Shown one piece after another: positions 31,757 to 42,448 of a stretch of DNA of 64,000 bases (position 1 is the stretch's first letter; every line of letters begins with the position of its first letter). Under the pieces are notes generated by a model. That model was given only the letters and a program-made list of their open reading frames with translations. It was not told the origin of the DNA and did not search any database. This DNA comes from Rhizoctonia solani (Eukaryota; Basidiomycota; Agaricomycetes; Cantharellales; Ceratobasidiaceae). The translations under genes and the position numbers were made by a program. The stretch is from assembly GCF_016906535.1 (NCBI RefSeq), contig NC_057385.1, positions 3,472,001-3,536,000 on the forward strand, in the 5' to 3' direction.

Positions 31757-32600
31757 TTGTTTGGTACATTGGTCCAGATGCTTGTTGACAGCTTTCTTTC
31801 AGCACAGGGTCTCTCAGCTTGTTTTTGCTTTTACATGTTGGTTTGTTGGTTCCTAGTCTTGTTGAGTTTCACCACAACCTCACAGTATTATTCAACATTG
31901 TTATTCATAGCCAGCATGTCCATATTCAATTTACAGACAGCATATACCAACATAATGCAGCAGGCTCAACTGCTCCAACAACAGATTGCCGGTATGTCTT
32001 TGCCCAAATATAGTAATCCAAGCATTGCTGTTCACCCAGTTTAAGTCCACATGGCTACAGGTTCACCATCAACAACTTCATCTGTGCTACCAACAACTAC
32101 TGGAGCCAAGCCACCAAATCAGAACAATTTGGAAATCCAGGCAAATGCTATGACTACTGAGAACAGTAGCAACAGCAACATTGGTACAAATGGCACAAAC
32201 AGTGCAAATGGTACAAATGGTGCAAACAGGGATGGTAACAACAACCTTATAGATAGTAAGTAACCAAATATACCTTACTTGTACTTGCTCAGGCACACCT
32301 CTGTAGCAACTTGCCCAAACTTCAATCTGAATTGGGTGTGCACAAGTCCAGGTAAGAAGGTTGACCTCCCTGCAGTACTTGGGATCACCAAAACAGAGAA
32401 AGGGGCTTTTTGGGTATGTTTCTCTTGTCTTACTTGCTCAGAAAATGACACAATGGATTATTCCAGAGGGCATGCAAATGTATTATTGGGGAAAACTTGG
32501 ATGTCTCCAAATGTATGACAAAACAATTGCCAGGAGCTGTTACAAGGACCATCTCAAAGATTGGGTGCCATCTCTCACTTTGTTTGAGTTCTGAACCTTG
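31757..32600 (+). CDS. Hypothetical spliced gene fragment, Asn/Gly/Thr-rich
   Basis: The readable part at 31910-32044 includes NIMQQAQLLQQQIAGMSLP, a Gln-rich helical stretch. A second frame from 32051 is low-complexity (NSNIGTNGTNSANGTNGAN) and ends at apparent GT-AG borders (GTAAGT at 32257). Further open stretches reach 32594. I recognise no domain and cannot join the exons with certainty. It could be a host gene or an accessory gene of a DNA transposon. Confidence 0.35.
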
Positions 32601-32902
32601 CTTCTTTAGCTCAATGAGGAATGGCCCAAGCTCCAAAACACCTCTGACCCAGATTGGCTGTATTGTCAAGTGATTTGGATGGTACTTAAGAGCTCTTCTG
32701 ACAGTGCTTGTAGGGATAGCAGGACAATTGGGGCATCCAAAAGGGCAAGAAGGGTATGTTAACAACTCATCTACCACTAAAATTATCCTGATGGCACTAA
32801 TCCAACCCATTGGGATTGCAGACGCAGATGCAGACAGACAGACACACATGCCCACACCTGCGCCCACACCCATGCCCACACCCACGCCTGCTCCTGCACC
32901 TG

Positions 32903-33098
32903 CTCCCACTCCCACTCCCACTCCCACTCCCACTCCCACTCCCACTCCCACCCACTCCCACTCCCACTCCCACTCCCACTCCCACTCCCACTCCCACTCC
33001 CACTCCCACCCCACTCCCACTCCCACTCCCACTCCCACTCCCACTCCCACTCCCACTCCCACTCCCACTCCCACTCCCACTCCCACTCCCACTCCCAC
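32903..33098 (+). repeat. (CCCACT)n hexanucleotide microsatellite
   Basis: About 196 bases of almost pure hexamer repeat, interrupted by two short register changes near 32950 and 33008. Depending on frame it would encode Pro-Thr, His-Ser or, on the other strand, Gly-Val and Trp-Glu runs. The long open frames over it follow from a repeat length that is a multiple of three without stops. Confidence 0.95.
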
Positions 33099-33124
33099 AC
33101 TAAGGCCTACTCCAATGCAGGTGC

Positions 33125-34441
33125 ATGTGCAACCAAGGCCTAGGCTTGACCTTGTGTCTATGCCCATGCCTGTCCATGTCCACATCCATGCTCATGCCTG
33201 CGCTTTTGCCACTTGAGCCACAGGCAACACATGACCCTGATCCACAATTACTGTTGCAGGCAGCTCTACATTTGTCTGTTGTGGTTGCTGGAACAAGCCT
33301 GCAAGGGGCTTCAAGTCAAGACAACGCTATTATATACAATGATTACAACAACTTACCTGATGGAGATGAACATCTTGGGTCCCTTACTTCTATGTGTGCT
33401 TCACTGCCCCTGGATATGGTCACCAACCCAAGTTCAGGCTCTACTATCATCTCAACCCCCCCATCCATGGTTTCTAACCTGGTTTCCAATGACTTGCTTC
33501 CAGTGATTGGATCCCCAAGCTGGCCAACCCAGGGACATTTGGGCCTGACCAGGGACCTTTTTTCAGCCGCAGAGGTGCATGTCCCGGTCAATATTGACAT
33601 GTCGTCTCCTCTAGTCACGCCATTTCATGGCCAGAGTTGCAGCTCGGGGACTCGGAAGACAATTCAGACAGCAACAAGATCTATTTGGGTGAAGATGTAA
33701 GCGAAGAGGTCAAAATAATGGTTTTAGCGTTACTAGCAAAGAACAAGGCGCAGAAGAAGGCAAGAAAAGAAAAGAAGAAAGGGAAGCAAGTTGCAACCAA
33801 GCCAACACGTTTAGTACGACTACCGGTCACAATTCAAGCGGCACATTCTGGCTGATAACGTAACCGATCCCACCAGCGCCATAGACCCCAAGTCAATGCT
33901 CGCTCAACCAACTGGCCCGCAGATCAAGAACACCAAGCGTAAACGGGGAGATGAGCTAATCACCGGGTCAGCGCCATCTATTAGTACCACTAATCAATTG
34001 TTGCCCAAGAGGGCCCGAATGGTGCTGGGAGTACGTTTATTCCGTCTACTTAAGGTGAATTGCGCTCACCGTTTATTCAGGCGCGGCTGCCAACAATCCC
34101 AGGACGACGCCCCCTCGAAAAGAACCTTGATGCGGTAAGTACGTTGCTTCTGTATCAAGTATTTTACCAATATTAGTTGCAGCCGGATCCAGCCACCTCA
34201 ACTCCCTTGCGGCAAAGTAGTCGGCTACGTGATAACCCGTGCTTAGCGCCAGCTAGCTACGGTCCAGCTACCGTACGTGCCAACCACTAAGCTAGCCAAG
34301 CTCGATGGGCTAGCCGCGTCAGATATAGCGTCAGCTAACAAGTCCAGTAAGCCTAAGGTATATATCTTTCTGCTACGTGAACGCCCACAAATAAACTAAT
34401 ATCTTTTCTATCAGAATCGGAAGCAAAAGGCCAAGAAGTAG
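33125..34441 (+). CDS. Hypothetical multi-exon gene with basic, nuclear-type tail
   Basis: Coding character changes here to CpG-rich. Readable pieces are an acidic/hydrophobic part (33200-33640), [19 protein letters not shown] followed by a Lys-rich run [26 protein letters not shown] with [10 protein letters not shown], and a terminal piece [20 protein letters not shown]. The last joins across GTATAT...TATCAG (about 34358-34414) to NRKQKAKK and stop 34439-34441. Other introns are suggested at 34031-34079 and 34136-34182. At least two joins need frame changes, so it may be a pseudogene. The basic clusters suggest a nuclear protein. I do not recognise the family. Confidence 0.45.
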
Positions 34442-34869
34442 TCAGCATTTACGCATCCATTATGATTGGTCGCGATTCCCTCTAATTTTTTCTTTCTTCA
34501 TTTCTTTTTCAATTACGCTAGCCCAAAATATCATTAGTCCATATACAGCGAAATAATGCATATACTATATTGATTGCGAGAAAACTACCTTTGGGACAGC
34601 GTCTGATCGGCATCTACCCAATTTCTCAAACGGTTGCTTAGAGCTTAATATACGCGGTGAGCAAGCGTATCGTGACGCGGGCCTCAGGCGCTGAAAATCG
34701 AGGACGCTAAAAGGGACAAAATCGGCTTGCATCAAGCGTTTTAAAATGCTGATTGGAAGCCGCGAATACGCTGTCATGCAGCGTCCAAATGAGCTTGTAC
34801 AAAGCGCGTCATCGGCTGACGATGGAGGCTGACAGCCAGCATTACTATTACCGACAGTGAAAAACTATA
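34442..34869. other. Intergenic, no gene recognised
   Basis: CpG-rich sequence with recurring short words such as agcgt and gcgtc. No ORF with support. It differs in composition from the CpG-poor transposons around it. Confidence 0.4.
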
Positions 34870-35540
34870 GCCACCTCTCCAGACACCCGTGCCAATATGC
34901 GTCCAGAGTATTTGTTCTTGCCGCCAAGGCATTCATCGAAGGACATCCAGAACGATCTATACACATCACCTAGACGCCCGGGCACAACAGAGTCGAAGGC
35001 AACAAAGAGCGGACCGATTGGCTAACGAAGGAGCTAGAGTGACTCCGATCCCAATATTCAATGGCACAATCACATGGGCAAGAGAACAAGCAGCCCTCAA
35101 GACCGTACGTTCATGGAAAAAAGAATGGCGTGAACATTCAGAGTCCAGAATCAACTCGAGATACTACATCCCCCGCCCACCTGCTCTCAAGCTACACCCG
35201 ATATTCAATACCAGCAACTTAGGCAGGGACCTCAAGTGCCGCCTTGTGCAATTCCTCACAGGGCACGGATCCACTACGGAGAATACCACGCTCAATTTCA
35301 CCATGACGTCGACCCCAGGTGCGCTTGCGGGGAATCGGACGAGACCATCTATCATTTAACCACCTCCTGTCCCGCTACGGCGGGACACAGGGGGATACTT
35401 AGTGAGTTTTCCACCAACATTAACGATCCCACACTGTTTGGCTCCCTTGCAGGTCTCCAAGCAGTCGCAAAGTTCATTGCCAGGACGGGCATAGGCAGAA
35501 GACGAGGAGGCCCGCAGGCAGCCGCTCAAAAAATGTAGTA
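34870..35540 (+). pseudogene. LINE 3' end: RNase H tail and C-terminal zinc motif
   Basis: The first frame keeps the end of an RNase H domain (HITWTPGHNRVEGNKERTDWL, shown here in its decayed form). Later frames give the C-terminal LINE segment with RLVQFLTGHG and CACGESDETIYHLTTSCP, a Cys/His pattern usual at the end of Tad1/I-like polyproteins. Three frames are needed, so it is dead. It is 5'-truncated, as usual for LINEs, and closer to consensus than the 3-kb fragment. Its CpG content is high, which suggests a more recent insertion. Confidence 0.7.
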
Positions 35541-35829
35541 GATACGCCCCTAAGGCCGCCATTTCACTCCCGCCCTTACGGCCTCTACCCCGAGTTAGGC
35601 CTTAAGCCACCTGTACGTCGCCACGCAACCTTAATTTTCCTTTCTCTGACCGTGCTACGTTCTCGTTTGTTTCTCGTCTTCTCCTCTGTTTCTTTCTCGT
35701 GCCTCTCTGCTCTGTGCCGTGTGTTGTAGCTCTCATGGTTTGGTTCCGGTTCTGTGAGTGGTTTGCCTAGTTCGCATGTAGCTCCCGTATTGTTTTTATA
35801 TGGAAATGTTTTTTTTTAAAAAAAATTAC
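35541..35829 (+). other. Probable LINE 3' UTR and A/T tail
   Basis: T/C-rich sequence ending in a run of T then A (about 35809-35825), next to the frame above. It is consistent with the LINE's 3' end, although the tail is short. Confidence 0.5.
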
Positions 35830-36017
35830 AAACACGTGATGTTAGAAACGTGTGATAAACCTTTCTGGAGTTTTTAACTACACCCTATTGCAGACCAGCA
35901 ACAACGCTACTTGTGTTTCTTTACTGATACTGTAAAAAGAACCGGTACGGTGCTGGAGCAATTTTGGTCCCATGAGCTGAAATTGAACTAACCAGACATC
36001 AGTCGAGGCTTCATCAA

Positions 36018-36842
36018 TGTCTGAGCCCCCTCCGCCCAACGATCCATCGAGGACCCCGCTGGCGCTTGGCCAATGGACAAGAACCTCACCGAGCTCTCCG
36101 GCCTCCAGCCGTTGTTCGTTTCCTCCGAACGTAGCTTTGGAATCCTTCATAACACCTATTTTGTCAAGTTAGTCCCGGGGCGCTCTTCTCTCGTGGCGCA
36201 CGAGCTACGGATGATGCTCCTTGCGGAGGATTGCTCAGTCATTCCCCTAGGCAGGGTATTCGACCGCGGTACAATCTGCGGGTTCATTACTCCGCGCAAA
36301 AGACTATTACGGAATCAGCTGGCCAGTTCGGGACTCAAACAATATGCCCACAGCTTACTCGACAAGAGAGGCTGGAGCTGATAGCCAAGACATGCTTGCT
36401 AGTATCATATACTCATTCAAAGGGCCTGATTCATGGCGACATAAAACCATCCAATATCTTGCGCTGCTCTGATGGGTCTCTCCGCTTTTGTGACTTTGCA
36501 GAAGCGACTAAGAAAGGTAGCAGCATGCTTCCACGAGGTTTTACACCGCAATATGCGGCCCCAGCCTTGCTTAGCGGCAATCCCAGACCATTGACTGTGG
36601 CTGAAGATTTATATTCGCTTGGAATAACCATTTGGGAGATATATACCGGCCAAATTCCTTTTGCTGGGGTCGATGAGGACACACTTGAAGATTTGATCCG
36701 TAGTGGCGGTCAGCCTGATATGTCACTTATTGATGCAAACATACTTGCACTCATCACAACGTCTTTAGAGGCAACAGACAAGCAACTTGACCCATGCTCT
36801 GGTCACTATGTAAGTGATGTGGGTTCTGTACAGGATACAAAA
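36018..36842 (+). pseudogene. Protein-kinase-like gene, one frame break
   Basis: From 36073, YFVKLVPGRSSLVAHELRMM supplies the candidate ATP-site Lys and helix-C Glu. After a frame break near 36300 the other frame reads ERLELIAKTCLLVSYTHSKG, then IHGDIKPSNIL (catalytic loop HxDxKxxN, 36430-36462) and FCDFAEA, where DFG is replaced by DFA. It continues with TPQYAAPALL (APE-like) and DLYSLGITIWEIYTGQIPF. The glycine loop is not obvious. A GTAAGT at 36809 probably begins an intron, and what follows is not kinase-like. Small kinase-like proteins of this type are numerous in agaricomycetes. The substrate is unknown. The break could be real or a missed small intron. Confidence 0.65.
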
Positions 36843-36988
36843 GAGGGAGCCATGTCCGCCCCCAGGCGGCCTAGGGCATTGGCCAGGTCACCCAAGACTG
36901 CAACCGTGGGCTTGGGGTGGCAGAGAACCGCACATGGATGGATATGATAGGAATCAATATGTAACAAGATATGTAAGAAATAAATAAA

Positions 36989-37440
36989 CACCGTGTACCC
37001 AAAAGTTACGGATAGTCCGACCCTGGGGGTCGGATGCCCGGGAATCCGTACCCTACCGGAGGTAGGTATGCACGGTCGGGGTACGGATGTGAAAGTCCGG
37101 CCTCTGGTGGGGTCCGGATCCTTGTCTTCTTCTGGGGTCGGACTCTCGCCGGGGTCGGATTTCCATTAGAGGGTCGGATTTCTGTCGTCCTCCGGGGTCG
37201 GATCTCCGCTCAAGGGTTGGTCTTTGCCTGGGGGTCGGTCTTTGCTAAGGGCCGGACTTTCACCTGGGGGTCGGACTCTTGCAATGTCCCGGGGTCGGAC
37301 TTTTGGCCTGGGGGGGGGGGCGGACTTTCCCAGGGGTCGGACCTTTGTCGTCTTCGGGGGGGTCGGAATATTTCCGTAGGTTGGATTTTTCAAGGTTCGG
37401 CTATTTCAGTAGGTGTTGGCAGGGGTCGGGAACCCAGTTG
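36989..37440 (+). repeat. Degenerate GGGGTCGGAYTTT minisatellite, block 1
   Basis: About eighteen units of a G-rich motif (ggggtcggactttt and variants) recur every 20-30 bases, starting after caccgtgtacccaaaag. The spacing is irregular and the units diverged. Runs of 4-10 Gs give quadruplex potential. Confidence 0.85.
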
Positions 37441-37853
37441 GGAGCCGTCAGTCAACTCTCTGACACAAAGCAATTGCGTATTGCATGTATTAGTTACATA
37501 AGGCAAGCGATTAGGACATACCTTGGTCCTATGAAAGTCCTACGTACACCAATTAGCCAATGACATATGTATTTGTGCGAGTATCTAGATAGCAAAATGA
37601 TGTATACCCATTGCTCATCAAAAATAATCACTAAAACCATGTCAGATTAAATAGACACGTGGATTACATCACCTATCTATGAGCCTCGAAGTATGTGTGG
37701 TAGTGTTGCGTCTGAGGCCAGGGTGGGCGATTTGCACTTGGCTTGCCTCGCGGAATAAGGTTCACAAGCTGGGATCAGGTGGGGTTGATTCAGGGCAACC
37801 GTGTGATGATTGAGGGTCTGACTCGGTCTTTTGCTTACCTGATGTATACCATA
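37441..37853. other. Spacer between minisatellite blocks
   Basis: No gene recognised. AT-rich and unrelated in appearance to the repeats. Confidence 0.5.
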
Positions 37854-38215
37854 GCACCGTGTACCCAAAAGGTACGGAGAGTTCGACCCTGGGGTTGGAC
37901 ACTAGGAAAAACCGGACCCCGGCGCCGGGGGTTATTTCGGCTGGGGTTCGGCTTTTTAAGTCCGAACCCCCTCAAGGGTCGGACTTTTTCTCGAGGGTCG
38001 GATGTCTGTAATCCCCAGGGGTCGGAATTTCTCGAGGGGTCGGATTTCTGCTCGGGGGTCGGGTTCTTGGGTTTGTTAGGGGTCGGACATTTTCGGAGAG
38101 GCCGGATTCGTGGCCGGGGGTCGGATTTACATTCTGCGTCGGGGTCGGGCTTATTTGAGGGGTTCGGATTTGAGCACTGGGGTTGGATGCGTGAATTAGG
38201 GTTGGATTTCCAGGC
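37854..38215 (+). repeat. Degenerate GGGGTCGGAYTTT minisatellite, block 2
   Basis: It starts with the same caccgtgtacccaaaag leader as block 1, followed by about sixteen units. It ends at the C-terminal side of CACTA transposase 2. The shared leader suggests the two blocks are copies of one larger repeat. Confidence 0.85.
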
Positions 38216-38281
38216 GATTGCTCATCCAGCGCGTAGCAAGTGTAAACTAGGTCAAAATCATATTAATACCAATTATATACC

Positions 38282-41200
38282 TCATACAAAATCCAAGTGT
38301 GCCAAATCCAAACTCCTATCAATGATCCACCAACGCTTGTTGTCTTGAATTTGTCCAATAGTACACTGTATGGTTAGGGCGTTGACCACTTCCCCACTTC
38401 CCAACTTTCCCTTGTACCATGTGACCCTGTATTCATAAGCTTTTTCAATAACCACTGGTGCCTCCAAGATGAATGCGAGAATGAGATATTTGGATCCATC
38501 CTTTGACGGATTGACAACACTTTTGGGCTTTAGGGGCAACTTAAACAAATATTGAAGCTGACCATAATAAGAAGTTGGGACAAAGTTGGGTGTTGCTCTT
38601 GGAAGATGAGCAAGTTGATTGGCCAGCAGTTCATACTAGACTTATTGAGTCAATATTAATATATATAAACTAAAACATACCCAAACAAATGATGTGTTGC
38701 AGCTGTCCCATTGTAGCTTATGGTAGCCTTGTGCTTGAATCAAGTTGCCTCCCTGGGTGATTTGCATTTGGCCCCATTGTTGGAGTGTATTGGGAATCAG
38801 CTCTAGAGCTAATTTCTTTCCAATTTGTACTTCATAGGTGGTTGCCAAGTACTTGGAGATCTGTGCGCGTAGTTCAGGAGTTACAGTGAGTGCCTTGGCC
38901 TGGGGGTTAGGAATATTTGGTTGGTATCTAGACATAATTAGTTAACATTGAAACAATAAATGATAAACATACAGTTTTTGAATTTATCACCTTCCCTCAT
39001 CTCAGTCTTCAAGTCTTCCTTGGTTGATGCTTGGGTTTGCCCAAAGCTGATCATATTGCATAAGTTGTATATTTTGTGAATGATACAAAGCTGAGCAACA
39101 TTGCAAATGCGCCAAGCAATGTTTGTGTAAGGAAATTGCAGGCTTTTCACCAAGGCCCCAATGAAGCTACAGTATTGCTCCATAGGGAATGCCCAGTAGC
39201 CAGGTAGGGGCCCAAGACGCTTGATTGAGTCCACAATATGAAGCAAATAGTGTATATTTGTTGTACACACTTGTATGCGCTCTGGATTGTGCTGGTAGTA
39301 GATCCTATTACATAGTTGATATACCATCCAATATGTATATACACGCAAGCATTGCTTACTGTTTGAAATCCTCCACCCACTCAATGAAGCCTTGACAAAT
39401 CACTGGGAGCTCAGAGCAGTGATGGCGTGGTTGGTGTCATGACCTTCATTGGCATGACATGAATTTTTACTATTTCCTATCTTTTTTTTGAGACAGTTTC
39501 CTTTTTTGGTATATATTTATGACTCATCAAGATCACGTGACATATTTGATATATGATGAAATTGTAAATGACTTGTTATTTAGTACTGTTGTTTTTGATG
39601 TGGCTTTCCTCATGTATTTAAGCCAGGTCAAGTTGCTGCTAAACAGCAAGACTTGACCTCTTTGTCAATTCATCCTCTGCTTTCACCTATCCCTTTGCCC
39701 AAGCCCTTAGTTGGCTATAGTGCACTTTACTAAGTATCATCACCCAGGCCATTGTTGCCCTCTACCCTTAAACATACCTCCTGGGCCCTTGTTGCCCCTC
39801 TCTGTCTCATAGTCCATTGGTGATAGGGCCACGGACTTTAAGCCCCCTTGTACCATAGGTCCAAGCTGAGTTGTGACAGTTGGTGCATTTGTTCATCAGG
39901 TTGACTAGATGAACAAAATGAATATAATACCTTGAGTCCATAAAGCAATGGCGCAGTAAGTTTGGGGTCATGTGAGTTGCTCAGCAAGACCAAGATTCAG
40001 CAGTAAAATGTGAGCAATTTCTGAAATGAGGAATAGGAAAGCCAAAAGAACATGTTGAACGCAAAGAATCAACACACATGTCCCCCATAGAATTCCAGAC
40101 AAGCGTGTTGATCAAGTAATCCTCAAATCCAGAATCAATTCCATTGAATTTTTTGTGCCATAAGTCTGCAAGCTGAGGGATCAAGTTTATCCACACAAGA
40201 TGCATAGCTTTGACAGGGAAAAAGTTGGGGATCCAGATTGACAAGAGTTTAGCCAACAACGTCACACCCTTGATGCTGCAATCAGTTGCTAAGTTGGCCT
40301 GTGCAGTGTTGTTTGGAGCTTGGAGGACATTGTATCCATCTTTAAGGCACTCCTTGTGAGTGCAGAGTGGGAGTTTGTAGGGGTCAAGTCCAGTGTTGTC
40401 TGAACAATAGAGTGGGCAATACAGATGGGATGTATTCTTGGCTGTGCAACCAAGAATATTCACAATCTTGCATAAGCAACAAGGGAAGCGGCCATTATGG
40501 CCTACAAACTCCATCAATTTTGCAATTGCTGGTAAGTCTCCAAACGCTGCAAGAATATGCGCACAAAGAGCAAAAACCTCTTTGTTAACCACATCTATGG
40601 CCTCAACACCTTGAGACAGCTCCACAAGTTTGTTGATTAGCGGCTGGAGGAAGGAGTTGAGGTCTTTGGGGGAGTGGGGACCAGGAATAATGCTGGTGCA
40701 TATCATGTTGGAGAGGTGTGTTTGGATTTCAGGGGGGAAGTTGTAGATAATAATAAGTATTGGCTAACATGAATGATTTTGTTGCTTAAATGGGCCCATG
40801 CCATCCAGTGCAATTGCCAGCGCAAGCTCTCAAAAGTCCTCAAAATGTTGGTATGGCTGTTCAACTCCATCAACAACCACACGCGTAGTGCATAATAGTT
40901 CATAGAGTATGGCATCAAATACATCCTGGACATGTGTTCCACTCTGCTGGAATTCAGACCAATATAGCATTTTTAAGAATCTTGCTTGGTTCCAAAAGAG
41001 TGCTTGCAGCTGGGGGATAAGTGGAATATGTTGGAAAATGGAATACAGACGTCCAGAAGGGTCAAGGCAAGGGGAATGACAGTAAGGGCAATTGTTGAGA
41101 TTGGCAAGATATCCTGCATAGCAAACGCATGAGTTCTTGCAGCAGTGGTATTTAACTGGTTTCAGTGCCAATAACGCAAGCATCCAAGTTCTAATAGACT

Positions 41201-41960
41201 TAAGACTTGGGATTTTAGTTTTGGTTTCAGACCAACAGTAAGTTCTTTGCATTGCTTCATGTGTATGTACAGCAGTCTTCTCCCTAACAAAAAAATTAAA
41301 GTCCCAGATGGTATCTAGATCATCTGGGCCAATGGTTGTTTGAGCTGAAGCGCATATAAGATAAATGCAGAGCAAATCAAACAAAATACATACCCAGTTT
41401 AGCAACCTTGACCAACAATTGCTCCTGAATGAACAATTTGGGCAGTAATCCATATGTTGCAGGGTTGTATTCCATGTTGTCCACATCTGCCAACTCATCC
41501 AAGTCACTTCCTCCAAGCTCCAACAAATCCAATTGCATCTTTGAGGTATGCGTGCTGTGTGAATGAGAGCCTTTGGAGCAAAGCTCTTGATCTCCCAAGT
41601 TGAGCGGGCTGTGTGCTTGCATGACCTGTTCCCAAATATGGGTTAGGTTGAGTTCAGGTATGGTCTTGAGCTCCAAATGATACAGTTCTGTATCATGGTC
41701 TATATCTTTGGGCTTGGGGGGAAAAGGTCCAGCATGGGGCTTGGCTGGGGCTGCATAACTGGGATGGGGGGAGAATTCACTTGGTGTGCGTTGATGGATT
41801 CCCAGCTTGAATGCTGGCGTAAGCGTTGTCTGTATAGTAGATTAAATGAATCTTTATTAGCCTATAACAAGATTAAATTATTACTTACCAAAGCTTCTCA
41901 GTGCTAGGTCTCCTCCTTGGCTTGCCTAGAGGTTTGCAAACTGGCCTAGGCATCCCCTCT
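38282..41960 (-). pseudogene. CACTA/Tnp2-family transposase 2
   Basis: Read leftwards: an acidic N-terminal part (about 41550-41460, GGSDLDELADVDN), the cysteine motif CCKNSCVCYAG...CPYCHSPC (about 41150-41040), IIPGPHSPKDLNSFL (about 40690), and AFGDLPAIAKLMEFVGHNG followed by CCLCK (about 40540-40460). Next come VKAMHLVWINLIPQL, HFTAESWSC (about 40000), then a solo LTR (39435-39878). The C-terminal part (39384-38300) includes LLHIVDSIKRLGPLPGYWAF. It is better preserved than copy 1 but still has stops and frame changes, some of which may be introns (several GT-AG pairs are visible at 41400-41280 and 41890-41830). Terminal inverted repeats not found. Confidence 0.78.
39435..39878 (+). repeat. 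Solo LTR, Gyp-C type, in CACTA transposase 2
   Basis: 444 bp from tgtcatgacc to ttgtgaca, flanked by gttgg at 39430-39434 and 39879-39883. Its ends match the 454-bp LTR of Gyp-C at 44269. The orientation is taken from the TG...CA ends and the internal gtatttaag promoter-like stretch. Confidence 0.88.
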
Positions 41961-42448
41961 CAAACCCATTGGTGAGACTTGAATGTCTCAGTGGTTAGAT
42001 AATTTCAACAGCAACCACACCATACTTTCTGCTTATCAACCATTTATGACAATAACTGAGGACGGACTGGGGGTAGGGAGCAAACAAAACTTTTGTCCAA
42101 GGGCCAAGCACTGTTGGCTGACATAAGCATTGGGGGGACTTGAGTGTTGGTTGACATCCTGCCTCCCTTCCTCCCAACCATCACCAGCACACTCCCTCTC
42201 CCCCATCCTCTCTTGTTTGACTGAATACATAAAATTGTATAATCTGGTAAATATTTATCCAAGTTCCTGTTACCTATTGCTGACAATCTACCAACTTTTG
42301 CAATGAAATTCCACCTGCGCATTCATTTTGCAAATTTCACTCCAAGCCCAAGAAAATTGTTCATCTATTCATCTACAGCCTTATAAAGTGAGTAATAACA
42401 CAATACTCTCTTGTTTCCACGTATTTGACACGTCTTAACTTGTCTGCA
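41961..42448. other. Region between divergent genes
   Basis: No ORF with support. It separates the minus-strand CACTA transposase from a plus-strand spliced gene, and would hold both promoters if they were once a divergent pair. Confidence 0.4.

Noticed and set aside
32430..33185. Long minus-strand frames of Gly-Val or Trp-Glu repeats
   Set aside because: They are a by-product of the hexanucleotide tract, which is open in all frames. There is no independent coding evidence.
37034..37563. ORFs over the G-rich minisatellite
   Set aside because: Their codon content simply reflects the repeat. They have no family resemblance.
36989..38215. CRISPR-like array
   Set aside because: Units are too diverged and spacing too irregular, there are no cas genes, and the sequence is eukaryotic.
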